Source of the DNA: Vespula vulgaris
Lineage: Eukaryota; Arthropoda; Insecta; Hymenoptera; Vespidae
Length of the DNA: 64,000 nucleotides
Reading direction: 5' to 3'
Assembly: GCF_905475345.1 (NCBI RefSeq)
Contig: NC_066587.1
Span: forward strand, 6,713,070-6,777,069
The position numbers and the translations under genes were made by a program. The notes beneath the pieces are model-generated. The model had not been told where the DNA came from and searched no databases. It worked only from the letters and a program-made list of their open reading frames with translations. Numbering within the stretch: position 1 is the first letter of the stretch; each line of letters begins with the position of its first letter. This document shows positions 37,681 through 50,155 of the stretch, piece by piece.

Positions 37681-40600
37681 TAGAAAATTTGCAGCTTTTA
37701 TATCTAAATAATATAATATATGATAAAATAAATATATATTTTGATAATAAAATATATTGTTTACAATATCAGTAAATAATATAATATATTATATCGTTTA
37801 TATATAATAGTATGAAATACTCAAAATTCTGATATTATTTATTGACCAATCCGATATTTTTTATTCATAAACATTACGAAATAGTATTTATTTCATTTTT
37901 TCTTTTTCGGATAATCGGAGATTTTCTTACGTCCCCGATGTCTCGTTGAATCGTAGGTTGATATTAATAAGGGAAAAGGTAGAAAGTACTGTGTGATTTT
38001 CTAAGTTTGAGTTTGAGTATTAGGTTTCTTTCTAACATTCGAATCAAGATATGGGAAAGAAATCTAATCATTATTGGGAATAAGTTTACCTTTTTTATTT
38101 TATAACATGTGACGCAATCAGAGATGAGAACAATTTTAATATCGGATGGACTGAAACTTAATTTCCTCAGCAAAAGTATATTTTTTTGAAAATCCAAAAA
38201 TCGAAAAAATTCTGCGTCCGTGTTACATGAGCATGCGTTTTTAAATAGACTGAGAATCTTTTCAGAACTTAAAAAAAGAAAAACCCTTAGTTACTATTGA
38301 TTAAAAATATTTGTCTCTATAGTCATTGCAAAATATACGGTTGTAATATGAATGAGAATGATTAAAATCTGGCATCCCTTGCTTTTTGCATTCCCTAACT
38401 AATAACGTATAATGATATTAACCAATAATACTAATAATGTTAATAATGAAATTGATTAAGTAACTAATGGTAATAATAATAACTAATAATAATGATCGCT
38501 ATAATAAATACTAATAACTAATGACAAACAATAATAATTGTTAATAAAATAATAATATATATATATATATGTACAAGCAGGGATGTTGTTATTTTGTAAT
38601 TCTACTTCTGTTTATTTATGACTATCTTCAGTTTTTTCTTCTTATCTATATTTATTTCCGTTTCAATTTTTACTTTTATTTATTTCTATTCTATCTTGTC
38701 GTTGTAATAAATTACGAGTTATTTTGTTTAAGCAAAAGTGATCATAAAACATATGTCACTGGTTTATCGCTAGTTACTTCTCGAATGTCAGTTTCATCTT
38801 TGACCGAGTAATAATTCTCTACATGTAACGAAGTATCGTAGAGGTCTCGAACTTGATAATAAACTTGTAAAGACTCACAAACATTTAATTCACTTCTCCT
38901 TTTAAACTAAATAAATAAAAAAAAAAAAAAAAGAAGTTGTATCCCGACAATTTCCAGTAACAACTTCAACTTATTAGTTCGTCGGGTTGACCTTGTCAAC
39001 GTCGAAATGTCTTCACATTCTCGTTGAAAGAGAACTTAAGTCTTTCAATATAACGATAAAACATATTTGCATTACAATACCGAAGAAAAGCAAAAAGCAC
39101 ATGCATAATGTTATTAGCATATCAAATATGTTACGAGAAGAAAACGTAAGATAAAATATAGCCAACGATTTCCGCATGAGTGACCCTTCTTTTTCCTTTT
39201 TTTGTTCCTTTTTCATCTATTTTCCTTTTTCTTTTTCTTTTTTTTTCGAATGAATATACATCTCGTGTTTCTCGTTCGTTATTTTCATCAAGTTTCAACT
39301 TGATTCACGTATTTTTTTTTTTTTCTTATTTTTCTTTTCTTTTCTTTTTTTTTTCACACATTTAATAATATTCAATTTTCATATACTTAACTTCTTTTTG
39401 AAATATTTAATTTTTTTCAAGTATTGTTAGATATCATTCGTTCTTTCAATTCAATTAGGTTTACAAATGTTTTCTTTTTTTTTCTCAATACTATACTTTC
39501 TTTCTTTTTTTTTTTTGTAATACTCTATAAATTTTACACGGTTGTTTAACTTAATTAGAAATATATGAGTTATCTCTTACAGATTCTTTTGCACTCGTTA
39601 TTGAACTAAAGTTTATTGTTATTTCCAATCGCGTGTGTTATCAATATCAGTACAGTCAAAGACAGTATTTATATCTTCGTTATCTCGAATTGATATTGGT
39701 GAAATTAAAGTGGGACCTTCTTGATTATTTACGATTATCATTAATTATTTTAATCGATATTATTATTTTTATTTCTCCACTTGATATATCTTTAAAAATA
39801 CATATATACATTTTAAATACATATTATAATAATACAATATATAATATTAAATACATATTATAAAAATACATATATACATTTAACCTTTCGTATATTATAA
39901 TACGATATCATTGGAATCTTTATATATATTATCATTTATTTCGTGGTTTATATATTAAATTATATTAATTATTTGAATTAGATAGAAACAAAACATTTCT
40001 TTTTTCTATATATATATGTTGTTTATATAATTTGAAAAAGAATTTAAAGCCTCGTCTTTTCTATTAAATCTGAGTCTTGCATAACGCGATTTATATAACA
40101 CGGTATTTCTATGAAACGGAATGTTCATGTTATATGTAAACGAGATTTACCTGTAATTTCATTTTTTTCTGTCCGATTTATCTTATTTAGTCGTATTTTT
40201 GGATCTCTTACGTTTTAACTGATATATCATAACGCGTTGTAATAAGCGTACTTTTATTATGTTGCAAAAATATAGTGATCGTTGGGTAAATCATATAACT
40301 GTTATGTCGTTCAATAAAAAATTTTTTAATTGCAATTGCAATGCTCCTTATTTTGCTGTGTGTAGGAATTATTAGGGTTTCTTTCTGAAAAATTACTTCT
40401 TGTCTGAAAAATGTTATAATATAAAATATAAAATTTATGAATATGTTTTTGATAAGATCATGTCCTTATCACAAGCATTTGTTTAGATCGTCTGACTCGT
40501 CTCGATCTAAACAACTTACAGAATTATAGAATTTGAACAGACTTATAGAATTTCGTCAGAAAACATACGTAAACGTTACCTTTCTATTTCTCTCTCTCTC

Positions 40601-43600
40601 TCTCTTTCTCCCTCCCATGGATTCTGTAAACTCGTGAGAGATAGCACGTAGATGCGAGTGACTTCTTATTGACTTTTGGAGAAAGAGGATATACATATAT
40701 AGAAACTAGGTAACCCTCTTTTACGTCATGTAACTTTCAAGTTACACACACATACACACATATTTGTATATTTTTAAATTGCATTTTTATTTAAAAATTC
40801 AATTTTTTTACTATGAAGTTAATTATTAATGTATTGTATAATATAGTATATAAAAAGTATAAAGAGAGAGAGAGAGAGAGAGAGAGTATTGTATATATAG
40901 TATATGTGAATTAAATCAACTTAAACACTAACTAAATTTAAGATTAATAATTAATATAATTAATATGTCTTGTTCGATCTATCTATATGTATAATATATA
41001 TTATATTATACGAAATATAGAATTAATAGTTTTTTCAATCAATTTTTGTTTATATTTGCCTTGAGAGATTTTAACTTATTGTATCGTTTGATAAAAAAGA
41101 TATATTATTTTTTTAATAGAATTTCTTTAATTATCTCTTCCTCTTTGTCATTTTTTCTTGATATTGATAGGCGATTATGCCGTAACATATCTGTATCAAT
41201 AATACGAACGAGATACGTACAATTAAACTTCTATCTATGTATTACAAAGCTTTAACTTTACCAGATAAGAGGAAAAAGAATAGTGCAATTTCATTAGATA
41301 ATTTGTTTATCTCGGCTTTTCGTCGAAGACTCGATGAGTCAACATTCTCCTTGAATTGTTTTATAAAACTCTCGTTGTATGAAACTAAAAGAATACAACG
41401 ATAGTATATTTATATGTAAACATTAAGGTATTAAATAAGAACGAAAGAGTTTGGATTATATGTAATCTCGATTTCGAACGAGATATTTAAGTACTTACAT
41501 ATAAGCCAATGATTATAAAAATAGTTTGATGTAAATAATATATTTTCCGTTTAGCGATATTTTGATATTTATTATTGAAAAATAATTCATTTATATACTA
41601 ATGTAAAATGATAAGAACAGCGCGTGATAAAATATATTCTTTTAATATCTGAAATGATTAAACATTTTCAAAATTAATGAATAATTCAAAGAGGAAAGAG
41701 ATATTTATCTATATAAAAAAAAAGATGATAATAATAATAATATGTGGAGAAGGTGAAGTGGAATGTAACATTGAATTATTTGTTTCTTTTTTTTTTCTTG
41801 AGGATATTATTTAACTTTCAGAAAGCAGAATTTTTGTAAAGGCACATTATTTAATCATAAATTATTTAATATACTGTCCAACATAAATATTATTTATACG
41901 ATATTTAACAAATTAACAGAATCATTATCTGATGAGTGATGATGTAATAGTATTTACTGAATTACTATTCGATGATCTAACAGTATTTACTTTCTCAAAA
42001 ATTTAAGATTTCTAGTATAATAAGTGATTAATTTGTCATAGACGTCAAAATAAGATTAAGCTAAATGTCATTAAATGAAAAAATTATCGCTTCGTATAAA
42101 AACGTTACTTTGAACTACGGTTTTTTTTTTTCAAAACTTGTTTACGTTTGTTACAACTTAAGTTACATTGCTATAATACGCAATGAGTTAATATTTTAAA
42201 ATTTTTGACTTATAGTCTGACAATCTTCATAATCACCGGCTTACATATAATTTCATGGGTCAAAAAAGTTGATCTTTATTTATTTCGCCAACTTAAAAGA
42301 AGAGTTCTGAAGTCGATTGCGATTAAATGAGAGAGAGAGAGGATATCTCTCGGAAGTATTTACATGCATCATTTTGATTTATTTCTTTTTATCGTCACGA
42401 AGAAAACAGTTCAAAGTTCGTGATCTAGAGCAATTGATCTTTCAACAAAACTAAACTCATTATAATAGCAAATCACAAAGCGAACATTTGTTTTAGCTCT
42501 TCTACCAATTCAACTAAAATTTGCATTCTCTCTTTAAGTTTAACAGCGTACAATTTTTCTTCAGTATTTATATTATCTAACGTCAATATTATTTAACTAG
42601 AATATATATTACACGAGAATAAATTAGATATTTTAATCGACAAAATTATAGATAAAATCATATTCAATAATAGCAAGATTAGACTATGTTTTTTCCCTTA
42701 TACGAAATATAAAACAATTTGTTACAAATCGATCGAGAGATGATTTAAATTTCATTTACAATATTTTAATTTTCAAAAATTCATTCAAGAATTGTATCCT
42801 GATCGAAAACATAGTAAAACGAAAATGGAAAACGTTAATGTAAATGAAAAATGAAAAATCGTATCTTCGGTCTCTGAAGAATATCGACTTAGGAATGATT
42901 TTAAATAATAAAAAGAAAGAAAGAAAAAAGGAAAAAAATGCAAAAGAACATCGAAATAATCATAATCGAAAATAAATTTCTCAGAAGGACGGGAAATAAA
43001 TCGGTTTATACAGGTCACGTTGTAAGATTAACGTAGTAAGAAAATTTTTAGAACGAGACGAGCGTATTTATATGTATTGCCAGTTTTAAATCTGACGTGT
43101 CACGTATAAAAGTGATAGACGTAAATGGTAGCTGTAGACATGTAGCACATGTATACGTGAACGCAAGCACGTTTCTCTTTTAGCTATATTACACATCTTT
43201 TACTACCTTATGTGTTCACTCAAAGAGCGATTGTTAATGCTCTTGTAAATTAACTTTCACAAAAGGTATTAATGGAAACTGAATTATTTAAGTGGCAAAT
43301 TTATCGGTGTAAATTACTCTATTAAATTTATTACCAGAGAGAAGAGATGCATTATCGAACTAAATAGAGAAGTTGAAAATCTTGATAGAAAAGCTTGATT
43401 GAAATATCAATCTACGGTTGCAAATGTTAGATGACATTATTTCTTTTTTTTTTTACTTTCTACGAACGCACAAATACGTATCTTATCAGTGAACATCCAC
43501 GATATCACATAACTTATCGACTTCCTCGATGATACATTTAAGAATATCAATTGTCTCTGTGAAAGTCGGTTTAAAATATTAATCTATACACATGTATACT

Positions 43601-43729
43601 CGTATCTGTGTATCTGTTCGTGTACACAATGGATATCTTAATACTCTTATGATTGCTTCATAAACGTAAGTCGTCGATTTTACTTAAAAAATGTATTCTG
43701 ATATCCTTTAGAATTGCGACGATGTCTTT

Positions 43730-44260
43730 CGAATAATCCGATAAGATTTTGTAATTGGCACTATTTTTTCATTCCCTTTTTCGATAAAAGCAAGAAATCT
43801 ATATGAAAAGAAAAAGAAAAAGAAAAAATGTGATACGTATAAATAGTATAAGTTCCTTATCAAATATTATCTATTAATTCATTTACGATATTAAAGAAAA
43901 AAGTAAATTTAACATACACATGTGTTATTAACAATCCGATAAAATGTTATAATTGACGCCATTTTTCCATTTCAGTTTTCGATAAAGCCAAATAATTTCT
44001 AAGAATATATCTAACGCGTATAAAAGCAATAAATTTCTAATGATACATCGTAAATTCATTTACCGTATTAAAAAGGAACGTATAAATTAAATATAATTTC
44101 TTACGAACTATTCCATAAAATTTTATAATAAACGTTATTTTTCTAACCTATTTTTTGATAAAATTAGGAAATCTCTAGTGAAATGTACTTATTATGTACA
44201 TAAATATCGTAAGTTTTTAATTAAATATTACAAATTAATCCATGAAGTAGGAACAAAATT
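43730..44260. repeat. decayed tandem repeat, three copies of about 177-198 bp
   Basis: The anchor (CCGATAAGATTTTGTAAT and variants) is found at about 43738, 43936 and 44113. Each copy continues with a (G)AC(G)C/TATTTTT block, TTTTTCGATAAA, AAATCT, a TATAAA(T/A)A block and TTCATTTACGATATTAAAAA or a variant. The copies are diverged and AT-rich. Confidence 0.65.
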
Positions 44261-44465
44261 AAGTATTACTTATGTATGTTTATGAATAAAACATTCGCCA
44301 AGGCGTCTATGTGTGCGCACGCACGTTGTTAGCTTGGGCAGCCATTTTCATTTATCTTGTTCGTATTTTACAGAGGACGTTTCAAAGAATTCCATTGAAA
44401 ACGGTCACACGCACACACAAACACGCACACAGAAATGCACGTACACACATCTGTGAGTTCACACA

Positions 44466-44468
<3 letters not shown>

Positions 44469-44514
<46 letters not shown>

Positions 44515-44530
44515 CCCTCTGCCCCTCTCA

Positions 44531-44556
<26 letters not shown>
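44469..44556. repeat. (CT)n microsatellite pair
   Basis: Two long CT runs (about 44469-44511 and 44532-44556) separated by TTTTCCCTCTGCCCCTCTCA. They produce Ser-Leu and Arg-Glu open frames that I discount. Confidence 0.95.
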
Positions 44557-44562
<6 letters not shown>

Positions 44563-46739
44563 CACATATATGCATACACATATATACGTTATCTTTTTTC
44601 ATCGACGACCTTGAATACAAGATGCCAGAAAAGTAGGCGCTCGTGAGCCAACTGAGAAGGGTTAGTAGACGTACGTGAGTAAGTCGAACGCCTACTACGT
44701 CGTTCACAATGACGACGAGGGATCGACCGTTCGAGCCCTCGGGAATGACCAATCAGAAGGCGACTTTCACTCCCTCGTCTCTAACAACTACATATAATAA
44801 CCAACGCAACCGTAGTTGCGTCATCTTTGGAAATCACATCACGTTTGCACGTTTCGTCATTGCAACGTCATTCAAACGGGATACTTGTTCTAATCGTTCT
44901 TTTTATGCAAAAAAAAAAAAGAAGAGAAAATAACAATCTTCCGTAAATCGATCTTAAACAAAATTTCGTTGCTTGCTTTCACTTCAAAATAAAAAAATAT
45001 ATTCGTTGCTAAAAATTTTGATTACGTGTGTATACGAATGTATATATCTTATGCATATATATACGTATGTATGATGTGTGTGTCTATATGCATATATATA
45101 TATATTCAGAAGCGACATAGTTTTAAGCAAATTACTTCGATTGCATCATGCAAGAGCGCGATTGACAATTTCATTGGATGATTCTTTAGAAAATAATAGC
45201 CTCAGGGTGATAATATATTAACGTATCGTCGTACAACGCTCCTTGAACGCATTTCATCTCATTATTTATCTAAATGTATGCTTATACAAATGTACATATA
45301 GATACACGGAATGCCGGAAGTTATTACTGTGAAAGAATCAAACATTACTGGAAATCCTTGAACGATCTTTGAAGAAAAAGAAAAAGAAAAGTAAAGAGAA
45401 GAAGGAAAAAAAAAGAAAAAGAAAAGTAACGTACCTCGAGGTGATCGTACGAGAAGGACGAAAGTAGAGAACTCAACGATTTCAAATTTCCCGCGCTTTC
45501 TCGCCGACAATTAATTTCTTATCTTTCAAATCAATCGACGATTATGCAAATTTTCGTCATTTATTTCATCTTTTATATCTCGAACGTTCTCGTCATTATC
45601 CTTAATGAATGATGAAACTTACGTTCAAATCTGAGAAATATTTTTTTTATTTCTCATTCAGTATTATTGATTTCAGCTTAGAAGCATTGCGCGTGAGTTT
45701 TCTAGTCGAGAAAAGAAAGAAAAATAGGCGCGTGTTTATGAAAGATAAATACGATGCAATAATTCCAGGAAATTCTTAATATAGGGACAAGATGACCTTT
45801 TTGTCCTTCTTGTGAACAAGTTAGAGGCATTCGTCTCTCCTCAAACAGAGTACATTCACCGATAGTGCTTCGGTTAACGGCCCGTTCTAGGTAGGGGAAA
45901 TTCTCCCCACATTTCTTTACCAAGTTTAAGCCACCTCCAACTGGGCTATAGTTCGCAGGGCCGAAACGTTTATTTCCGTATAGCGCGCCTGGTCTTCAAG
46001 GTCTTACAAAAAGAATTTATACGGCTTATTATATACATGATGAATCGATTAAAATTCTCGTATAGATGAACGAGCATTTGTTCTACTACAATACAAAACA
46101 ATTCAACTACAACTCGGGCCAAATAAAATTAATATTGAAGAATGAATGATGTTATTAATCGTAGTATTAATCGTAATTAACATGACTATGATAAAAGATT
46201 TTCTTTCCGTTACGTGTATATTTATTCAAAACAAAGAAACGATAGCCCTCGATATAAAATTTAAATCACGAAGTGATCTAAATCCACGCATACACCGACG
46301 AACATTTATGGCATTATAATCGAAAATAATTCGACGATAAGTGAAACTAAGAGTAGGGAAAAAAAAGAAAGAGAAGAATATAAAATAGATTAAAAACTGA
46401 TTTGTACCTTTGCTTCGGAGTCAATTGTGATTTAATTATGATTATGATGATACTGGACGATCTAATTTGAGATTATTATCAAACTTATTATCTTTTTCAT
46501 TCATTAAATACGATCCAGGGTTTAAAAAAGATCATTACTCGATAAAAGGATGATAGATATCAAGAAGGAAATGACAATCAAAGGAATTAATAAACATCCG
46601 GTAAATTATATGTTACGAACGGAAATAAAAAAAAAAGAGACACACACACACACACACACAAGAGAGAGAGACAGAGAGGGACAGAGAAACAGTCAATCTA
46701 TATCGGAACTAGATAAAATGATCTGGCGCCATGATAGAT

Positions 46740-46960
46740 TTCCCGGAAGGCGCGAGATTTGAAAATTATTACGCCGTCAGTGAAGTTATCGGTTCCCCCA
46801 CCCTAATCTTTCTTTCCCCCCACCAATTGAGACACACCCCACTCTTCCCGCTCGTAGGAAGGTTGTCCATTGGCACTGTAGGTGCGCGTATGGATCACAG
46901 TCGCTTCTGTAGCAGTAGTGCCAATATATAAAACTCGTTGGGTGCGCTCAAGTATTACAA
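46740..46960 (+). promoter_or_regulatory. TATA promoter of hexokinase first exon A
   Basis: A GC-rich stretch with C-runs (46795-46825) precedes CCAATATATAAAACTCG, in which TATAAAA is at 46927-46933. A TCAAGT initiator-like site follows at about 46948. The first exon ATG is about 500 bp downstream, leaving a leader with a TCG repeat (47201-47246) and a GA run. This is the clearest core promoter in the hexokinase region. Confidence 0.5.
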
Positions 46961-47200
46961 GAAGTGTCGAACTCGTTCGGTCCGACGCACGTTCGTGACT
47001 TACGTGTATCTCTAGAAGCAAAAGAGAATAAAAAGGAATAGAACGAGATAGATAGATAGCTAAAAAGAAGTCAGAGTTAAGAAAAAACGTAAAGTGTCGA
47101 GAGAGAATTTTTCAGATCGTTCATTCTTTTTTTTTTTTTCGTTCGGTGTACAACGCGTACGTATATTACAAGTTCTTTTAAAATTTTTTCATAAATATTT

Positions 47201-47237
<37 letters not shown>

Positions 47238-47246
47238 TCGTCGTCG
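47201..47246 (+). repeat. (TCG)n microsatellite in the hexokinase leader
   Basis: About fifteen CGT/TCG triplets with one CAT interruption, lying between the TATA promoter and the exon A ATG. CpG-rich triplet runs stand out in this AT-rich DNA. Confidence 0.9.
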
Positions 47247-47457
47247 CTTCAACGAAGTGAAGAGAGAGAAAGAGAGAGAGAGAGAGAAGAGAAACGATTG
47301 CTTCGAAAGACATTAACATCGACTGCTGCCGACTTAGTATATCAAGAACAATATTAACGGCAGCAAATTATTATTTCTTTTTAAACCGTTGTATATTCAC
47401 TCGGCAAACACGAAGTTCCTCGAGGGTAGCTCGTCCTTGGGCGACGAAGGGAGAGCT

Positions 47458-48736
47458 ATGAAGACTTCTACCTTATCTTCCAACGACCCGATCAAGCAAG
47501 AGGTGAGGAGTGAAAAGGGAAGAGAGAGAGAGAGAGAGAGAAATAGTGTGTCTGTGTGTGTAAAAAAAGAGTGAGAGAGAAAGAAAGAGAAAGAGAGGGA
47601 GAGACGGGGGAGACAATCGATAAAGAGAACACACATTTGGTATGTTGGCACGTTGGGATATAACCAACTGTTCTCTATCTTTCTCACTCACATTCCACGG
47701 CTTATTACGCAGGAATCTTAATTATTCTTCTTTACCTTCGTCAATCTCTTCGACAAAAATCGACGAGGAAGCCAATTGTCGATTATAATATTTTCAAATC
47801 AATGTTCGTTATTGATTAAAAAAAGAAAAAAATGTAAATATCCAAACGTTAAAGTCATTAAAACTGACATATTTGTTATTTAAAAGTATCATTTTCGGAG
47901 TCACTCTTTTAAAGTCGTTCCTTACGTCATTCGTAATACTCCTCTCTATTATTGTTATTGTTATTGTTATTAGTAGCGTGTTATATTGTGTAAATATGTG
48001 TGTCATACACTCGTCTTTTCTCTTGTACGGTGCGATGATTCGGTACTCGAAGGCCGAACAATTAATAACGAATTCTTTTCGACGGCGATAATTACGACTG
48101 TAATGATTACATAATCCTTTTGGCAAAGTCCGTCGACGAGAGCGTGGGATTCCTCGAGTCCTGCGCGTAGTTTGCACTTTTTGTGAATGAAATAGAGCTA
48201 TTTCAATCCTAGTTGATATCTGCTTGATTGTGCATGTCGTTGAGATATCATCTGTGAATATACAATAATTATATTCATTAATAAAACTTATCGTCATCGA
48301 CAAATTCTCGAGAATCCAAACGATTCTACGATCTTATTGATTTTGTCTAAGATCGTTCAAGTAATGTTTAGAAATTGTAAATTGAAAAGCAACGAGACAA
48401 GAAAAGTTCTGCGTGATCAAGGGCTTCTTACTTTCGCAATACTCACGACCAACGTACGTTGATTACGTTAATTACTAATACTATTTTAAATATTGTTGCA
48501 TAATTTTTATATTTTCCATTTACATATGGTATTTGTTATAAATTTGTTAATCATTGGAATGCTCGATAAATATTTTTTTAATTTGATTGTCAAATCCTGC
48601 TGAAATTACACTCGTGACTTGTGACTTTTTTATATAAATTTTTATTCGTTATATCGTTTGGCTTTGCAAAATTTACATAGGTTTGTATTCAGACGTACAC
48701 GTGCACGCAAATGCCTCTATATGCATAGAAATATAT

Positions 48737-48769
<33 letters not shown>

Positions 48770-50116
48770 ATATACATATATAGCAAATTTAGAAAGATAG
48801 ATAGATATCTTTAAATTAAGTCTATAAATTCCAATTTATAGACTTAGAAATCTTAACAAGGAAATTTTCCAAAATTTCACGATTAAAATGACTATTATTT
48901 CAAATACTCCTATGGAAAAATCTATATATTTTATCGTTGCATGTGAAATTTTCTATGAATATTTTAATTTTTCATAGCATCGCCACTTTGAAACCGGAAA
49001 TCGGATCGAAACGAAATTAATTATGAATCGTCGTTGCAAGTAACTTCATTTTATGCATAAATTTCAATCGATCTAGTTTAAATGACCGAAATAGGTTATT
49101 ACGCGCGCACGTACACGTTTCAATTTTGATATGTTACGTTAAAATCCAATAAAATTTTTCAATATCTGATAGAGTTACGAAAATAATCGTCCATTAGACT
49201 TTATACTATATATCGAGAGTGTAAGCAATTATAATCGTACCTATACACTAACGACTACAATCAGCTTTGTTTAACGAAACAAGGGATCGAGAACAACGAT
49301 TATCGGTTTGCATAAGTAATAATAGTACATCGCACGTTTATTTTATCGACAAGTTCTTAGGAAAAACCACAGGAATGCATTAGTCGGAAATGAGAGTATC
49401 TTTAGATGACGAATACAATTTTTGCACCGAGCAAAGTCGATTCGTATAAAGTAATACGATCGTAATAACAGATATACATAGGTTGATATCAAAAGGGATG
49501 AAAGGTTAATCTCAATAATCATTATCAATCATAATAATGATTTATCTAGTCGTTCTCAATCTCGTCAAATGATATTAAAAATAAATTTTCGTATCTGTAC
49601 GAACGTCTTTAATAAAATCTATTGATTGTGATTACGATTTCTTGCTCGGATTATCCGACTGTTTAAATTTTGTTTAACTATTATCTGTGATTTATGAAGT
49701 CGATGTACTTGATCTAATATCGCCATAGAACTATATGTTTCATGGGGGAAATTATCGAACGTCATGGTATGATGTAAAAACGATTTGAAACACGTTATCA
49801 TTTCTTAATGTCAATGAAAAGTACTTGGAATCAAAATAGTAAAAATCTTGCGACATTGAACTTTTATATGCATATCATTCCTGTCTAATTTATAAACTTT
49901 TTATCAGCTAACTATGAATTAATATGAGACGAAGATAGAGACGTTATAACGTTTAAACGGATCAATCCTACGTAAATTGCGTACGACAATGATAATGATC
50001 GATCCTTAACTGGATGATTCTAAAGCGTTATGCCGCACATTCATTATACGAATTAATGTGTGCATTGGCCTTTACACGTTGTGTTGAGCTACTAGCGTAC
50101 AAGTATCATAGTATTC

Positions 50117-50155
<39 letters not shown>

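Larger units (their letters stand above)
30793..47457 (+). other. long 5' region or introns of hexokinase with few features
   Basis: About 16.7 kb without a recognisable conserved coding exon apart from the two short first-exon candidates at 33837 and 35877. It is AT-rich, with tandem arrays at 36845-37290 and 43730-44260, many TA, GA/CT and CA runs, and a GC-richer stretch at about 44600-44870 that contains a CCAAT motif (44750-44754). The small open frames here are repeat translations or have no family resemblance. No tRNA or recognisable microRNA was found. Confidence 0.5.
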
